DNA of 64,000 nucleotides from Phoronis australis (GCA_002633005.1 NMRA01000291.1:452825-516824); one strand, 5' to 3'. Shown: positions 22,574-33,270, counted from the first letter of the stretch. Made by a program: numbers and translations. Notes: generated by a model from the sequence alone, not told the origin.

Positions 22574-23526
22574 AGCTTTAAAAAGATGCTATGAACCTAT
22601 TTTCTCTTACAAATTTTTGTTTGATTTAGGTAACTTAACGTTTTGAAATTGGTCTCAAAATGCTTATAATCTAAATAGGTGTGATTTCTGGTCTAGGATA
22701 GAGCTGACAGATTATTGCTTTATTGCTTGCTCTATAAATTGAATTGTCACAGGGTGTCATTTTATTCCTGGAGCATGGTCTCTAGGAATAGCCATTTGTC
22801 AGATCTTTGCAAGACCAAAAACCAGACTTCTTACTGAGTAAGGAACAAGTGGAGGCCAATTTTACAGTGATAAGTTGTCTACATGAAAATTGAGTTTCTT
22901 TAATGCACCAGGTTTATTACCGCTTTATGTGTTAATATTTGAGTTCAATTTGAAGAATTTAAGGACTTCAGATGATGGTTAATTAATAGATGTTATGTAA
23001 GTCATTTTTTAGTATTGTGTATGAACACTAATTAAAACACTGTTGACTAAAATACTTGCACTTACCAGGCAGGGTGAAAATACTATTTTACACATTTTCA
23101 GACACCAGACGTCTTGAATAAACGTGATTAAATGCAAAAGTGGTGGCTTTGTGTTGTTCATTCAACAGGAATATAAAATGTTTAAGTGTTTTGTAATTAA
23201 TGCATGCCATACACACATACGCGCATTAGGATGGGGTCAGATATTGGCAAGAATAACAAAAATTCGGGCAAATGAGGAAAAATTCAGGCAACAGATCATC
23301 CAATGGAACAACAGAGGTGGATCCAAGGTATCGCAAGAGGAGCAACCACCACAATTCGCGAAGGGAAAATGTTCTTGTAAAACCCAATTTTCAAGGGGGA
23401 CCCTTAACTCCATTTATTAGTCATGCAGTAAGGTACTGATGTTTAGTACACGTTGAGTAAGTTGAGATGTAAAGTCTTTATAATATGTACCCCTCCCCAA
23501 ATGGCTCACTTAACTGTTCACTGCCG

Positions 23527-24360
23527 CATTGTTCTAAAATACTCTCTACCAACACACCCTACGACCCCCTCTACCGGCGGCCCACAACACTCTCTACTCA
23601 GTCTACACAAGCTCGACTCGATCTGAACGTAGAACAAGCGCTGACTTGCAGGAACAACCAGACGAGCCGAGAGCTCGGGCGGCTTTTTCCCTTTTTTGAA
23701 ATTAAAAAAGAGTCGATTCGGCAATTTTGAAAGCCAAAAACAGAAAGAAACAACGCTACCAAATCGAATCAAAAATATACCAACGTTACAAATGTCGTTC
23801 CCGGCAAATTTTAATCGTCTCGTCTGCTCTTAGTAAATGGCACATATTCAAGCTTTTTTGGGAGAATGCGAGGAACTGACGAATATGTAATTTCTTCAGT
23901 AAATACAGTTTGAAAAAACAAGATGTTAAACTGAAAATGTATCTCAACGTTACATGGACTATATTCTAATCGAGTACACAACAGAACGCAAATAATAAAA
24001 ATGTGAAATTATTTACATTCACATTATTTTCTCCCTAAGTTTAGAACCATAGACTGACTATACGAGTATGGGTCATTGGTAGCCGATCGTGGAAGCTTAT
24101 AGATTTCCGTGACAAAGATAGCACGCTCACAATTCGCTATTTCAGATCATTCCTGTTTTTATCCACCAGACTTGCGCCAGAGCAGATTTGCGTGTAGGTA
24201 AGTCTTATGGGAAGTCATTCAGCAACGTAATATGATTATGAAATGTGTAAAATGCGCAGATACATCTGGTCGTGGGTTGAGGGGGTTGTGGGTCGAGAGG
24301 GTCGTGGGTCGAAGGGGTCATGGGATGTGGGGTCGAGGGGCTTTTAGAAAGACCCCTCAC
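23527..24360. mobile_element. Copy-A-specific insertion with G/C-rich subterminal repeats
   Basis: The segment is absent from the aligned position in copy B (about 63,185-63,200). Near its left end are C-rich words such as CCTACGACCCCCTC. Near its right end is a tandem run of GGGTCGTGGGTCGAGG-like units (24,267-24,345), the inverted counterpart. This looks like a non-autonomous insertion, but its exact ends are not clear by eye. Confidence 0.5.
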
Positions 24361-25396
24361 TTCTTTCTACAAATCTCAAGCCAACTACTGAGAAAAGCTG
24401 ATTTGGTTGTAATGGTTTATAGATACAGCAAGAAAATATTGAGTTAAGGGAAGTTAGTTGCAAGGCAATTTTACTTTGACAATGAATCGTGCCAGGAACA
24501 ACAACGATATGTGGATTGGGTGACCCACTTGTGAAATATTTGCAATGGAAATAGGCTACCGTGCAAAAATGAGGCTAGTTTTGGACGCATTATGTTCCAA
24601 TTGTACACCTTTAAAAGCTGCATTTTGCCCTGTTTAACTCGTTAAAACAAAAATCGAACTGGGCCTTTCGCTCTCTTAAAATATGTTTCGCCATGTCCCT
24701 TACCATATTTAGATCCTATTTCGGTTTCCAAAAAGAACATCGAAACCTCTGCGACTCAAGAAAACACTCCAGAGTTTACTGGGGATGGCCAATTCTAGAA
24801 CTGCTGATTCCAAAAAGGTGCATGTACGTATTGATTGTGCCTTTAGTTGCCAGTTTATTCAAGGTCAAATGAGAGTAGAAAATGTTTTCAAAGCCTAGCT
24901 AGCGTTTACGTTAAGAATTCAACATTGGCAGCTGGGTGACGGTAGCTTTTAAGTCCTCTTACACCCATCCCCCAAAAAAGAAACAACACGGCAATGGTAC
25001 ACAACCAAAGAATAAAACGTTGATCTAAGTTAACGTAAATGAGCAGAGCAGTGTTTATAGTGCATACTATGCCTAAACATTGTCAATTAAAACGACTTGT
25101 CAATATAACAAATATTAAATAGCGCACTCTTCACTGAAAGAAAATAAAAATGCTCTGAACATAGCCTCACAACAAGCTCAACTGACAATTCAGTTGTAAA
25201 AGGAATAGAAGGTGAAATGTGTAGAACCAGTTCTTTTAAAAATGTTAACTTATCTCTTGGTATATCAAGTCTAGATTTTTATATGCTACTACAGGCATTT
25301 ATCTACGGTATAGCATCGTACGTTGTCATGAAATGGCATGAGCTTTTTTAAAACCCACAATAATGTTGACAACAACAAGAGAAGTGCATCTACACT

Positions 25397-25522
25397 CTTT
25401 CACAGTGCTACGAAAGTTAGGGCACTTTTCAACATAGGTGGCGCTGTGTCACAGAGTAAAATGTATCCAGACTACCCTCTGACACAGCACCACCTCTGCT
25501 AACTTTCGTAGCATTGTGAAAG
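25397..25522. repeat. Hairpin MITE-like inverted repeat
   Basis: The left arm (25,397-25,456) and right arm (25,477-25,522) form a long stem. The arms share CTTTCACARTGCTACGAAAG followed by TTAG, and GGTGGYGCTGTGTCA further in. The left arm has about 14 extra nt as a bulge. The loop is about 20 nt. This is typical of a foldback MITE. Confidence 0.75.
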
Positions 25523-25585
25523 GCTATCTAGACTAGAGGTTAATTTTTTACAATTTGTTGACACATACACATAGCTTATATCTGG

Positions 25586-27110
25586 TTGTATTTAACTGAA
25601 ATTGGTGATGGATTAGTGATGGTGACGACTAAAGGAACGGAAAGTTCTATGAATAAGGGGAATGGTTCAACTAGTACCTGTATTTGCGGGAAAACCTTGA
25701 AGAACGAAAGAGGTCTATCAGGGAAAGATGAAGTGCTTAGGATACTTTACAAGGCAGCGCTTGGATGAACCATCCATTGAGACGCGGGAGAGGTCTCCCC
25801 AGGACAATACTCAAAGTGTCAGAAACCTTCCAGCTGAGCAGATACTTGAACACGAGAAACTTTTCCCAGATAAAACAGAAGTAAACTAACAGCAATTGCT
25901 TTTCAAAGTAGCCAATGGAATAGGCATTAAGCATCAGGCCGACCAACTAAAAACACGAAGAGAGCATGAGGCTATAGAAGAATTCTTCTTAAAAAATATG
26001 TCTGAAAGTAACCAGTTCCAACTTGTCGACGTAGAAACAAACGAGGTCATCCCTGAAAAGCCTGTTGACCATACCAGGGAGCAGGTAGTCGATCGGACCG
26101 GTTCTGATGACATAACACCGGTGAATTGGGAAGCAGTTGAAACCAACACTTGCCAAGCGGCAAACAAATGAGAACGAATGAGTGCTTCATTGAAGTAGCT
26201 ATTCAGGAAGGAGCTTGACAACGATTTCGAGAAAATAGTATCAGTGACTCGATGACCCATGCAGAGCAAGCTTGAGGTTATGACGAGAATCACTTACTGA
26301 GTGTCGGCGATCGGCTTGGTGTAGCGCTGGTTGATAGAAAAAGTAACGCTACTTGGGGACCCAATAAAAGAACTATTGCTCTCAGTAGGGAGTGTGGCAC
26401 CTAAAACGACCCTAGAAGTATGCCACAGATGTTACGAAGAAACGCTTTCTTCAATCACGGGAAGATGCCAGGAAATGATTGGGAACTAAAGGCAGAGGAC
26501 GCTGCACGAAAGCGAAAAGCTAGCAAGAAGGAAAAATAGGGATTCACCTGTAGCTCATACCAATTCGCTTCATACATATTGGATGAGAGCACGAGCGGGT
26601 CCCTGGAGTGCTCCAAAGAAGAGCTAAGGCATCCTTTTGACTCTGCACTGCGACCCCAAAAAGGCAATCCACTCTGCCACTTTGATGCACTCAATAATGA
26701 AGCAGAGGATCCTAAAGAAGAATTTGAGATCAGCGATATAAAAAATCTGATGTTGAGACGGTTGTTCGGAAGGCCACAAGAGACCCAGCACTGGGACTAA
26801 GTGGCACCTCCTACGAAGTGTACAAGAACTGCCCGGCACTACTGAACCGGCTCTGGAGGCTGTTGTGTATGGTTTGGAAGAAGGGTTCTTTGCCTTCGCA
26901 GTGCGGGATGTCGGAAGGGGTATATGTCTCAAAGAAAGAGACGTTTTAGCTTAAAACGGCATTAGCAAGTTTCAACCTGTGTCTTTGTTTAGTACCGAGG
27001 GTAAGATATTTTGGGGCAGTGATTTCGAACAGAATGATCAAGTACCTGTTAGACAACGAATGCATAGATACATCTTGCTCGAAAGGGGCTATGACCGACA
27101 GACGCATCAT
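25586..27110 (+). pseudogene. Decayed non-LTR reverse-transcriptase remnant
   Basis: Broken plus-strand frames carry coding-like pieces in order. A cysteine motif CICGKTLKNERGL is followed, after a frame change, by QGKMKCL near 25,680-25,740. Acidic linker frames run to 26,171 and from 26,579 to 26,800. Then EVYKNCPALLNRLWRLL and MVWKKGSLPSQ lie near 26,813-26,900, with EGKIFWG and SNRMIKYLLDNECIDTS near 26,995-27,075 in a further frame. The last group resembles the finger/palm start of reverse transcriptases of invertebrate LINE-like elements. Several stops and frameshifts make it inactive. The catalytic YxDD region is not present. Confidence 0.65.
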
Positions 27111-28820
27111 AACACCAAGACATCATAGCCCGGTTGCTTGAAACAGTCCCAAATAAGGACTCGACTAAGTTCGCAAAATTGTCTGCGTATTTGTGACCTT
27201 GTGAGAACACTGATTGTTCTTTCTTATGCTGTTGGAGTGTCATTCCTAAGCCCATTTTTTGGCTTTGATACAATTTGAGAGTGGACTCTTCGTTGAATTC
27301 TTAATATTATTGAAAATAAGTAGGGATCTTTTCATGCAACGCCCAAATTTAAGGACTGGGTCACTAATTATTTTAACTGAATTAAGAACTCAGTTTTAGT
27401 GATATTACTAGAAAATATCATCAGTGAAACAAGAGTTCATAGTAAAGTTAAAATGATAGAAAAAACGTTACATTCGCGCGAAAAGACCAAAACAAGTACA
27501 CAAAAGATTTAGGGAACTTAGTTGAGTTCTTGTTTGCGACTATTTCATGCAACCGGCTTCAGGTGTTCTTGGCGTGACAACTTTCATGGTGCCTACGTTT
27601 GTAATTTTATGTCAAAATAATAATTTGAGAGTTAACGTTGCTGTACGTTTATCAGGTTAACAAACACTTTATAGTTTGTGTCACTGTTGTTGTTGGTCAG
27701 CTCCATGCGTTTTACTTCAGTGAAGTTTATTAGGTGTAGTTGCGTAGAGTATTGAAGAAAAGAGGAAATTGTGGAATGACCATATCCTAACCAAAGCATC
27801 AGTACGCTTGGAACACTAAGTTGTTCTTGCCTATGAATTGGGACGTGGAATAGAGTTGTTTAGTTAGGCAATTTATGGGACCACGCATCAATGTAACGGA
27901 GACGGAATATAAATGCCGTCGCGTGAGTGTAAAAGTGCTTCAGTCTATACTGAGAAAGGCAGCGCAAATAGCGGTATAGTTAAACATGCAAAAACAATCG
28001 CAAATGTGCTAAAAAACGTATAACAATTGAAACGTAAATACAATACAAAAGAATAATCAGCATCAATAACAGTACACACACGCACACGCACACGCACACG
28101 CACACACACACACACACACACACACGTGCGTGTGTGCTAGTTTACTGAACTTATGACTCCATGCAATGCATCCACATACGCGTAGCAACATAAGCAACAA
28201 TGCCCAGTGTATATATTAATTTATTAACAACCGTACCCAGTATAAACATACATTAATTTAATAACTACCGTATTCCAGCATATATATATACTTAGTTCCT
28301 TGAGCTTATGAATCCATACAATGCACTCACATGTGCTCAGCTATGCATTAACAATTACAACTCTAATTGTAATTGTTCATTGCGTGTATGAATGCATAGA
28401 TTGGTCCCGCATTTCACACGAGTGTGACAACGACAGTTTCATATTAACATTTTCCGTGAATCTTCCAAATATTCCTCACTCAGTACGCTATTGCCCATCC
28501 GGCGCTTGCACATCTCACCCATTTCATTCAACATCGCAGCATTATTTTTGATGTAACTGTTACAACCAAGTAGTCTTCTTCTTATTCCAAAAGTTGCCAA
28601 GAATTGTCGTAAAGTCACTTACAGCTCATTTCTTCTGACGTAAAATGTCTCGACACGTTAGCTATGTAAGATTGATAGCGGTCGTAATCTAATCTACGTC
28701 TAGCACTTAAAACCTCTCACACAAATCAAGGCGTTTCACTGAAAATGCAATGAGTTAATGATCATAAAAATTGAACATTGTGATTCTACAGTCATTGTAA
28801 TCCAGCGTTAATGTCTTTCT
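27111..28820. other. Non-coding, with microsatellite and small tandem duplication
   Basis: No gene is supported here. A CA/CACACG microsatellite lies at 28,073-28,136. It is followed by a tandemly duplicated segment of about 155 bp (CTTATGACTCCATGCAATGC at 28,149 against CTTATGAATCCATACAATGC at 28,304). Confidence 0.6.
28073..28136. repeat. CACACG / CA microsatellite
   Basis: The array begins as CACACG hexamers, becomes a pure CA run and ends in ACACGTGCGTGTGTG. The 3' end is therefore the inverse of the 5' end, and the tail can pair with the array. Confidence 0.95.
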
Positions 28821-29314
28821 CAAGTCTCTAGTGTAGCAGGCTGAGGTTCCCAAAAGCTGCAGCAAACAACATTCTGCTCATGTTCAGTGAGCGATGATTG
28901 CAGTATGCATACGTCAGTGCCTTGTTTAGTTCAAACATTCCGAAATAAACCTCATCCGTGCTATTTTGAAAAGCCTCTACACCATAACTGTCGGTGATGC
29001 TACAAATATTTTTTTTCGAAATTCTCATCAACTCAAAGTTATATTAGAACGATTTTTGGTTCGGTCTGACCTCCAAACATCCAAGGTGTACTGCATACAC
29101 AATGAGTCTTGGTAGAATTGTATGGTCATGCCGTACACGCTCGTGCTTTTATACACAAAGCCCACGTTATTCAAACTAGATGCAGTGTCATAAAGGTCAG
29201 CCTCACCATTAATGCACCTCCTCATACTCAATGAGTCTTGATGTAGTCTACGCCCATGTCATTACGCATTCTTCCACGATATTCAAAATTGCCGCAATGT
29301 CGCAATGGTCAACA
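28820..29314 (-). pseudogene. Decayed TPR repeats beyond the stop of the TPR gene
   Basis: The TPR motif continues past the stop at 29,315, but out of frame. In one frame QDSMRRIRDDVDHCDIAAIL lies near 29,265-29,340. In another (29,028-29,231) SLNNVGFVYKS and QFYQDSLCMQ are recognisable. The junction shows a deletion of about 15 codons inside a repeat (SLNNI runs directly into the LQ-helix), which causes the frame change. The ancestral protein was therefore longer by at least two repeats. A last frame to 28,828 has no recognisable repeat. Confidence 0.6.
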
Positions 29315-32257
29315 TCATCGCGTATCCTCCTCATTGAGTCTTGATGTTTCTGTAAGGCTGATATTATTCAAACTATCCACAATGCTGGCATGGTCAGCAT
29401 CACCATATATCCTCCACCTCATATTCAACGAGTCGTAGTGGTATTGTAAGGACAAGTCGTATTTACCCATGCTATTATACACTTTCCCGATGATATACAA
29501 ACTATCCGCAACGCCAGGATGATCAACACCACCATTTATCCTTCTCCTGATATTCAATGAGTCTCGGTGGTATTGTAAGGCGACGTCGTACTTACCCATG
29601 CTATTATTAACTTTCCCGAGTGTATACAAATTATCCGCAATGTCAGGATGGTCAGCATCACCATGTATACTCTTCAACATACTCAATGAGTCTTGATAGT
29701 ATTGTAAGGCCATGTCGTGCTCAATCATGCTATCATACACACTCTCGATGCTAATAAAACTATTAGAAATGTCGGGATGTTCAGCATCACCGTATATCCT
29801 CCTTCTCATACTCAATGAGTCTTGATAGTATTGTAAGGCCATGCTGTACTGATGCAGGCCGTTATACGCAATCCCCATGTTCTTTAAAATAGTCGCAATT
29901 TCGGGATGGTCAACATCACCATCTATCCTCCTCCTCATACTCAGCGAATCTTGATAGTACTTTAAAGCCAATTCGTACTTTCTCATTCTAATAGACACAT
30001 CCCCCATCTCATTCAAGCTATCGGCAATGTAGGGATGGTCATCATCACCACATGTCTTTCTCATCATCTTCTGTGAATCTTGAAAGTACTGTAAGGCCAT
30101 GTCGTATTTACCCATGCTACAATACGCATTCCCGATGTCATTCAAGCTTGCTGCAATGTCGGGGTGGTCATCATCAGCGAGTATCGTCTTCAAAATCGTC
30201 TGTGAATCTTGTAAGTATTGTAAGGCCAAGTCCGGCATTCCCGTGTGGTAACACACTATGCCGGTACCACACAAAATCTCAGCAAAGTCAATGGTATTCA
30301 TCACCAATCCGTTTTTTTTCATCTCATTGTATAGGGTCCCAATTGCAGTCAAAACAGAACTGAACTGTGCTTCGTCTGAGTAATACTTTGTGAGATTGTT
30401 TTCAATACCAAATAGTCTTCCATTGAAGCTCAAACAATTTGCATAATATTGTAAACATTCATTTGGACGTCCTTCTAAGATGAAGCTCCTACAGATCATG
30501 GCGATGCATGTAAACACTGTCTCCCTTGAGATGTCACAGAAAACATTCCTGTCTTTGTACCGAACAACAAAGGGCTTAGGTAATATTACGCCTAGTGTAT
30601 TCCTCGTCTTCAACCATTGTGATTCTATATGAGCAAAAAATTTGTCTCTTGCTGATTCATAACAATGGCTGGCATATTCAATATAACCTTCGAGTAAAAG
30701 ATTTTTCTCGAAGAAAGTGGCTTCTAGTTTTCCTGTTTTGAGTGCTTCTTCAAACTGAACACCGTTTACAAACCAAGCAAACGAAAAACATGAATTAGAA
30801 TACCTGAATATTAAATGCTTGTAGTTTTGATATCCTGGTACTTTGCTCGCTTGTTTTGACATGGAAAACAAAACAAACTGCTCATTTTGCTTCGATTTAC
30901 GGCAGTAAAGATCTAGTCTGAGAATGGCCACTATGGTGATCAATACAAGTAAGTTATGCTCTCCATCAGGGGTCAACATGTCTCGAGATTTCATCTCAAG
31001 TAAGATGTCCCAAATGTTATCGGCGTTCAAACAAAATAGCGGTTTGAAAAGAGTGATGACCAAAGATGGCAACCTCATCATGTCATTTTTAATATCATGA
31101 ACCCCTTCCCTTTTTAAGTGAAGATTAAATTTTGGCAAAAATTTTTCCACAAGATTACGAATATCTTGAATATACTTTCTGTTCTCATCTTCGCCGCTTT
31201 GACGCTCTGCTTTTAACAATCTGAACTTCTCATAAAGTGAGTCGCTGCCATAAAGTTTGGTCGCAATTGTCAAAACGCGATCCAAATCGTAGCCTTCCTT
31301 CACAGCCGTGTTTACCTCACACATTGCAGCCATGTTTTCAGGTGTTTTGATCAATTCAATGCCTCTTTTTCCGGGCCTGTCAGGTCGTCCTAGGGGTGTT
31401 TTGCATGCATACGGTGCAGCACTATCGAATTCAACCCCGCGAGCCACAACATCATCGACAAACCAGTTCCTGCCAGGCGTGTCATAGTCATTAAGTGATT
31501 TAATGTTCATCGTCCTGAGATTTGTTTCCCCGATGTTTAAGACGAACAAATGCATAAGCCTAGCCATGTTTCTGAAGTACTCGACATCTTGGGAGTCGTC
31601 GTGGACCAAAATAACCCATTCTAAGTCCGAATACGGTGTTGCATCTCCCCTAGCTAAAGATCCCATTGCCATAGCAGCATATTCCTGTGGGGGTGGTCCT
31701 AACATCTCCTTACATTTTGAGAAAAGTTTCTTATAAAAAATTTTTAAGTTGTCACACAGATCTGCAAAAATGTGTTTGGTGTCCTCTACAAACTCCTTTT
31801 CTAGCTTGATTCTCTCGATTTCTTGTGATTCTAAGTTAAGGCCCTGAGCAAATTTGTCTAACACTTGCTTTGCCGTGGGAGTAACTCTCTTCCTTAGACT
31901 TTCCAAGTCCTCTTTCATTTCCCTTCGGAATTCCATTGGGATTGTACTATTTGATATGGAAATCGCATTGCAGAAAGCTTTTTCGTTTTCTTTCACCGAT
32001 TCTTCGAGTCTCTCAATCATTTCGGTCTCATTATATCGCAATAATGCGGCATTGTATAATGCCGATGCTGTAACAAAATGCTGCGTACTTTCCTTCAATA
32101 AACCTCGCCTCTTGTAAATGTCACCCATTTTTTGAAGGATTTCACCACCTGATCGTGACCCCCTGTCTTTTTCTGAGAGTTTCTTTAGTTCTGACGCTAG
32201 TCGTTCTTCCTCGTCGTTTAATTTTGCTGAAAAATGGATACGGTATGCAAATCTCAC
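29315..32257 (-). CDS. Nucleotidyltransferase-like / TPR repeat protein
   Basis: This is an open frame of 980 codons. Residues 40-75 form a helical pair resembling a TPR. Residues 197-218 hold AMGSLARGDATPYSDLEWVI, the GS-x2-R-x6-SD-x-E signature of the DUF294/GlnD-type nucleotidyltransferase fold. Downstream PYACKTPLGR (282-291) matches the conserved PxCK region of that group. After a helical middle (about 320-660) come seven TPRs of the kinesin-light-chain type, each marked by D/EHP (697, 740, 783, 826, 869, 912, 955) with a period of about 43 residues and the helix ALQYYQDSLSMRRRI. Such proteins are multiplied in cnidarians, lancelets and similar animals. Their function is unknown; nucleotide transfer is an inference from the motif. 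An acceptor-like TTTTTCAG ends at 32,227, so the first ten residues are probably intronic and the true coding exon begins at 32,226, with upstream exon(s) not identified. Confidence 0.85.
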   Translation of the reverse strand: MRFAYRIHFSAKLNDEEERLASELKKLSEKDRGSRSGGEILQKMGDIYKRRGLLKESTQHFVTASALYNAALLRYNETEMIERLEESVKENEKAFCNAISISNSTIPMEFRREMKEDLESLRKRVTPTAKQVLDKFAQGLNLESQEIERIKLEKEFVEDTKHIFADLCDNLKIFYKKLFSKCKEMLGPPPQEYAAMAMGSLARGDATPYSDLEWVILVHDDSQDVEYFRNMARLMHLFVLNIGETNLRTMNIKSLNDYDTPGRNWFVDDVVARGVEFDSAAPYACKTPLGRPDRPGKRGIELIKTPENMAAMCEVNTAVKEGYDLDRVLTIATKLYGSDSLYEKFRLLKAERQSGEDENRKYIQDIRNLVEKFLPKFNLHLKREGVHDIKNDMMRLPSLVITLFKPLFCLNADNIWDILLEMKSRDMLTPDGEHNLLVLITIVAILRLDLYCRKSKQNEQFVLFSMSKQASKVPGYQNYKHLIFRYSNSCFSFAWFVNGVQFEEALKTGKLEATFFEKNLLLEGYIEYASHCYESARDKFFAHIESQWLKTRNTLGVILPKPFVVRYKDRNVFCDISRETVFTCIAMICRSFILEGRPNECLQYYANCLSFNGRLFGIENNLTKYYSDEAQFSSVLTAIGTLYNEMKKNGLVMNTIDFAEILCGTGIVCYHTGMPDLALQYLQDSQTILKTILADDDHPDIAASLNDIGNAYCSMGKYDMALQYFQDSQKMMRKTCGDDDHPYIADSLNEMGDVSIRMRKYELALKYYQDSLSMRRRIDGDVDHPEIATILKNMGIAYNGLHQYSMALQYYQDSLSMRRRIYGDAEHPDISNSFISIESVYDSMIEHDMALQYYQDSLSMLKSIHGDADHPDIADNLYTLGKVNNSMGKYDVALQYHRDSLNIRRRINGGVDHPGVADSLYIIGKVYNSMGKYDLSLQYHYDSLNMRWRIYGDADHASIVDSLNNISLTETSRLNEEDTR

Positions 32258-32692
32258 GCCACTTGAAATAACTTAGAATTTCATTTTGAATACTGTTTAA
32301 ATGCCACAACTTTCATTGATGGAATGTGATTTGGTTTGTTCTATAACGAAGAACCCGCAAAGTACATGCACTTGACAACAAAAGTTTATGATTGTTTATC
32401 TGTGATACGAATTTGTAAACTTCATCAATGTTGCGAAACTAATGTCATGAAAAGAATCCTACGATGACAACCAAACGGTCGATATTGGGCAATTTGACAG
32501 GTTTGCGTACCTCAAATTTGCCAGCATTGACCAACGACACCGTTAAACCGGGAACCAGAAGTTTTTGGGCATGAAAATGTAGCCAATTTCCTTTGATACC
32601 ACAGTGATCCATGGCTATCCCAACGCTAGGAATTGGGCATCTGGCAGATTCGCTCCGGTGGGTGTGGTCAGGGAAGCCATGAGAATGGCACT

Positions 32693-33180
32693 CAAAAATT
32701 GAACTCGATCAACTTTTTGGTAACCACTTAAAAATACTGGCGACATCTATTATTCAGTTCACTGTATCGACATTATCCACTGCCAGTCAGTGACAGGGAA
32801 CTTCAGCCAGTCGGTTGTAACTGCGGCCAAACATTGAGCTAGATCAACCCAAGAGATAACCGCGTGAAACTTGTTACAAATTATTCACCATGGGTCAATG
32901 TTTCGTGAATGAACACTGCCACACACATTCAGTGGAGAATTACCCGCGCGAGACACACTCAAATCTTCGAGTTGAGGTAGCCCAGCCCACCAGGTAACCG
33001 GTTGAAAGCAACTGCATAATATCCAGCATCACTCCACGCGGCGTAATTGTTATGTGCCAGACAGTTTCAGTGGTAGGATGCTCCTGTCAGATAAAAAGTA
33101 ATGGGGTACCAAAATTGAGCTAGACTAAAACAAGAGGTAACCGCATAAATCGGTTGCAAAATATGCAACATAACCTATCT
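32693..33180. repeat. Degenerate tandem array, unit about 130-145 bp
   Basis: Related segments recur at about 32,697, 32,840, 32,968 and 33,113. They are built around TTGAGCTAGATCAACC, then AAGAGGTAACCGC and GGTTGCAAA, with many substitutions. Spacings of 143, 128 and 145 bp suggest an old satellite or minisatellite. Confidence 0.55.
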
Positions 33181-33195
33181 AACAGGAGTGAACAC

Positions 33196-33270
33196 TCATG
33201 GGCGACGCACCACAGGGGGCTGGGGGGGGGGGGGCTATAGCGCCCCACTTTTTTCAGTGCTGCGCCGCCC
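33196..33270. repeat. Short palindromic MITE, copy 1
   Basis: ATGGGCGACGCACCACAGGG at the left pairs with GTGCTGCGCCGCCCAT at the right, around a poly-G core and CTTTTTTCAG. The same element in reverse orientation lies at 55,869-55,923. The G-run of 14 may be an assembly-uncertain tract. Confidence 0.75.

Larger units (their letters stand above)
21230..25250 (+). repeat. Segmental duplication, copy A
   Basis: This block aligns in the same orientation with 54,967-55,845 and then 62,040-64,000. Anchors include the CGTGACATTATCATGAAACTT-like region near 21,275 (with 55,018), TGCACAAGCTG near 22,274 (with 62,083), the block around CCAGGCAGGGTGAAAATACTA near 23,068 (with 62,688) and CAACTACTGAGAAA near 24,382 (with 63,221). 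Divergence is visible by eye (roughly 15-25 per cent). Copy A has its own additions: a palindromic stretch around 22,460-22,600 and an insertion at about 23,527-24,360. No gene is recognisable in either copy. Confidence 0.85.

Noticed and set aside
25934-26293. 119-codon minus-strand frame
   Set aside because: It is antisense to the reverse-transcriptase-associated acidic linker frame and serine-rich as expected for such a shadow.
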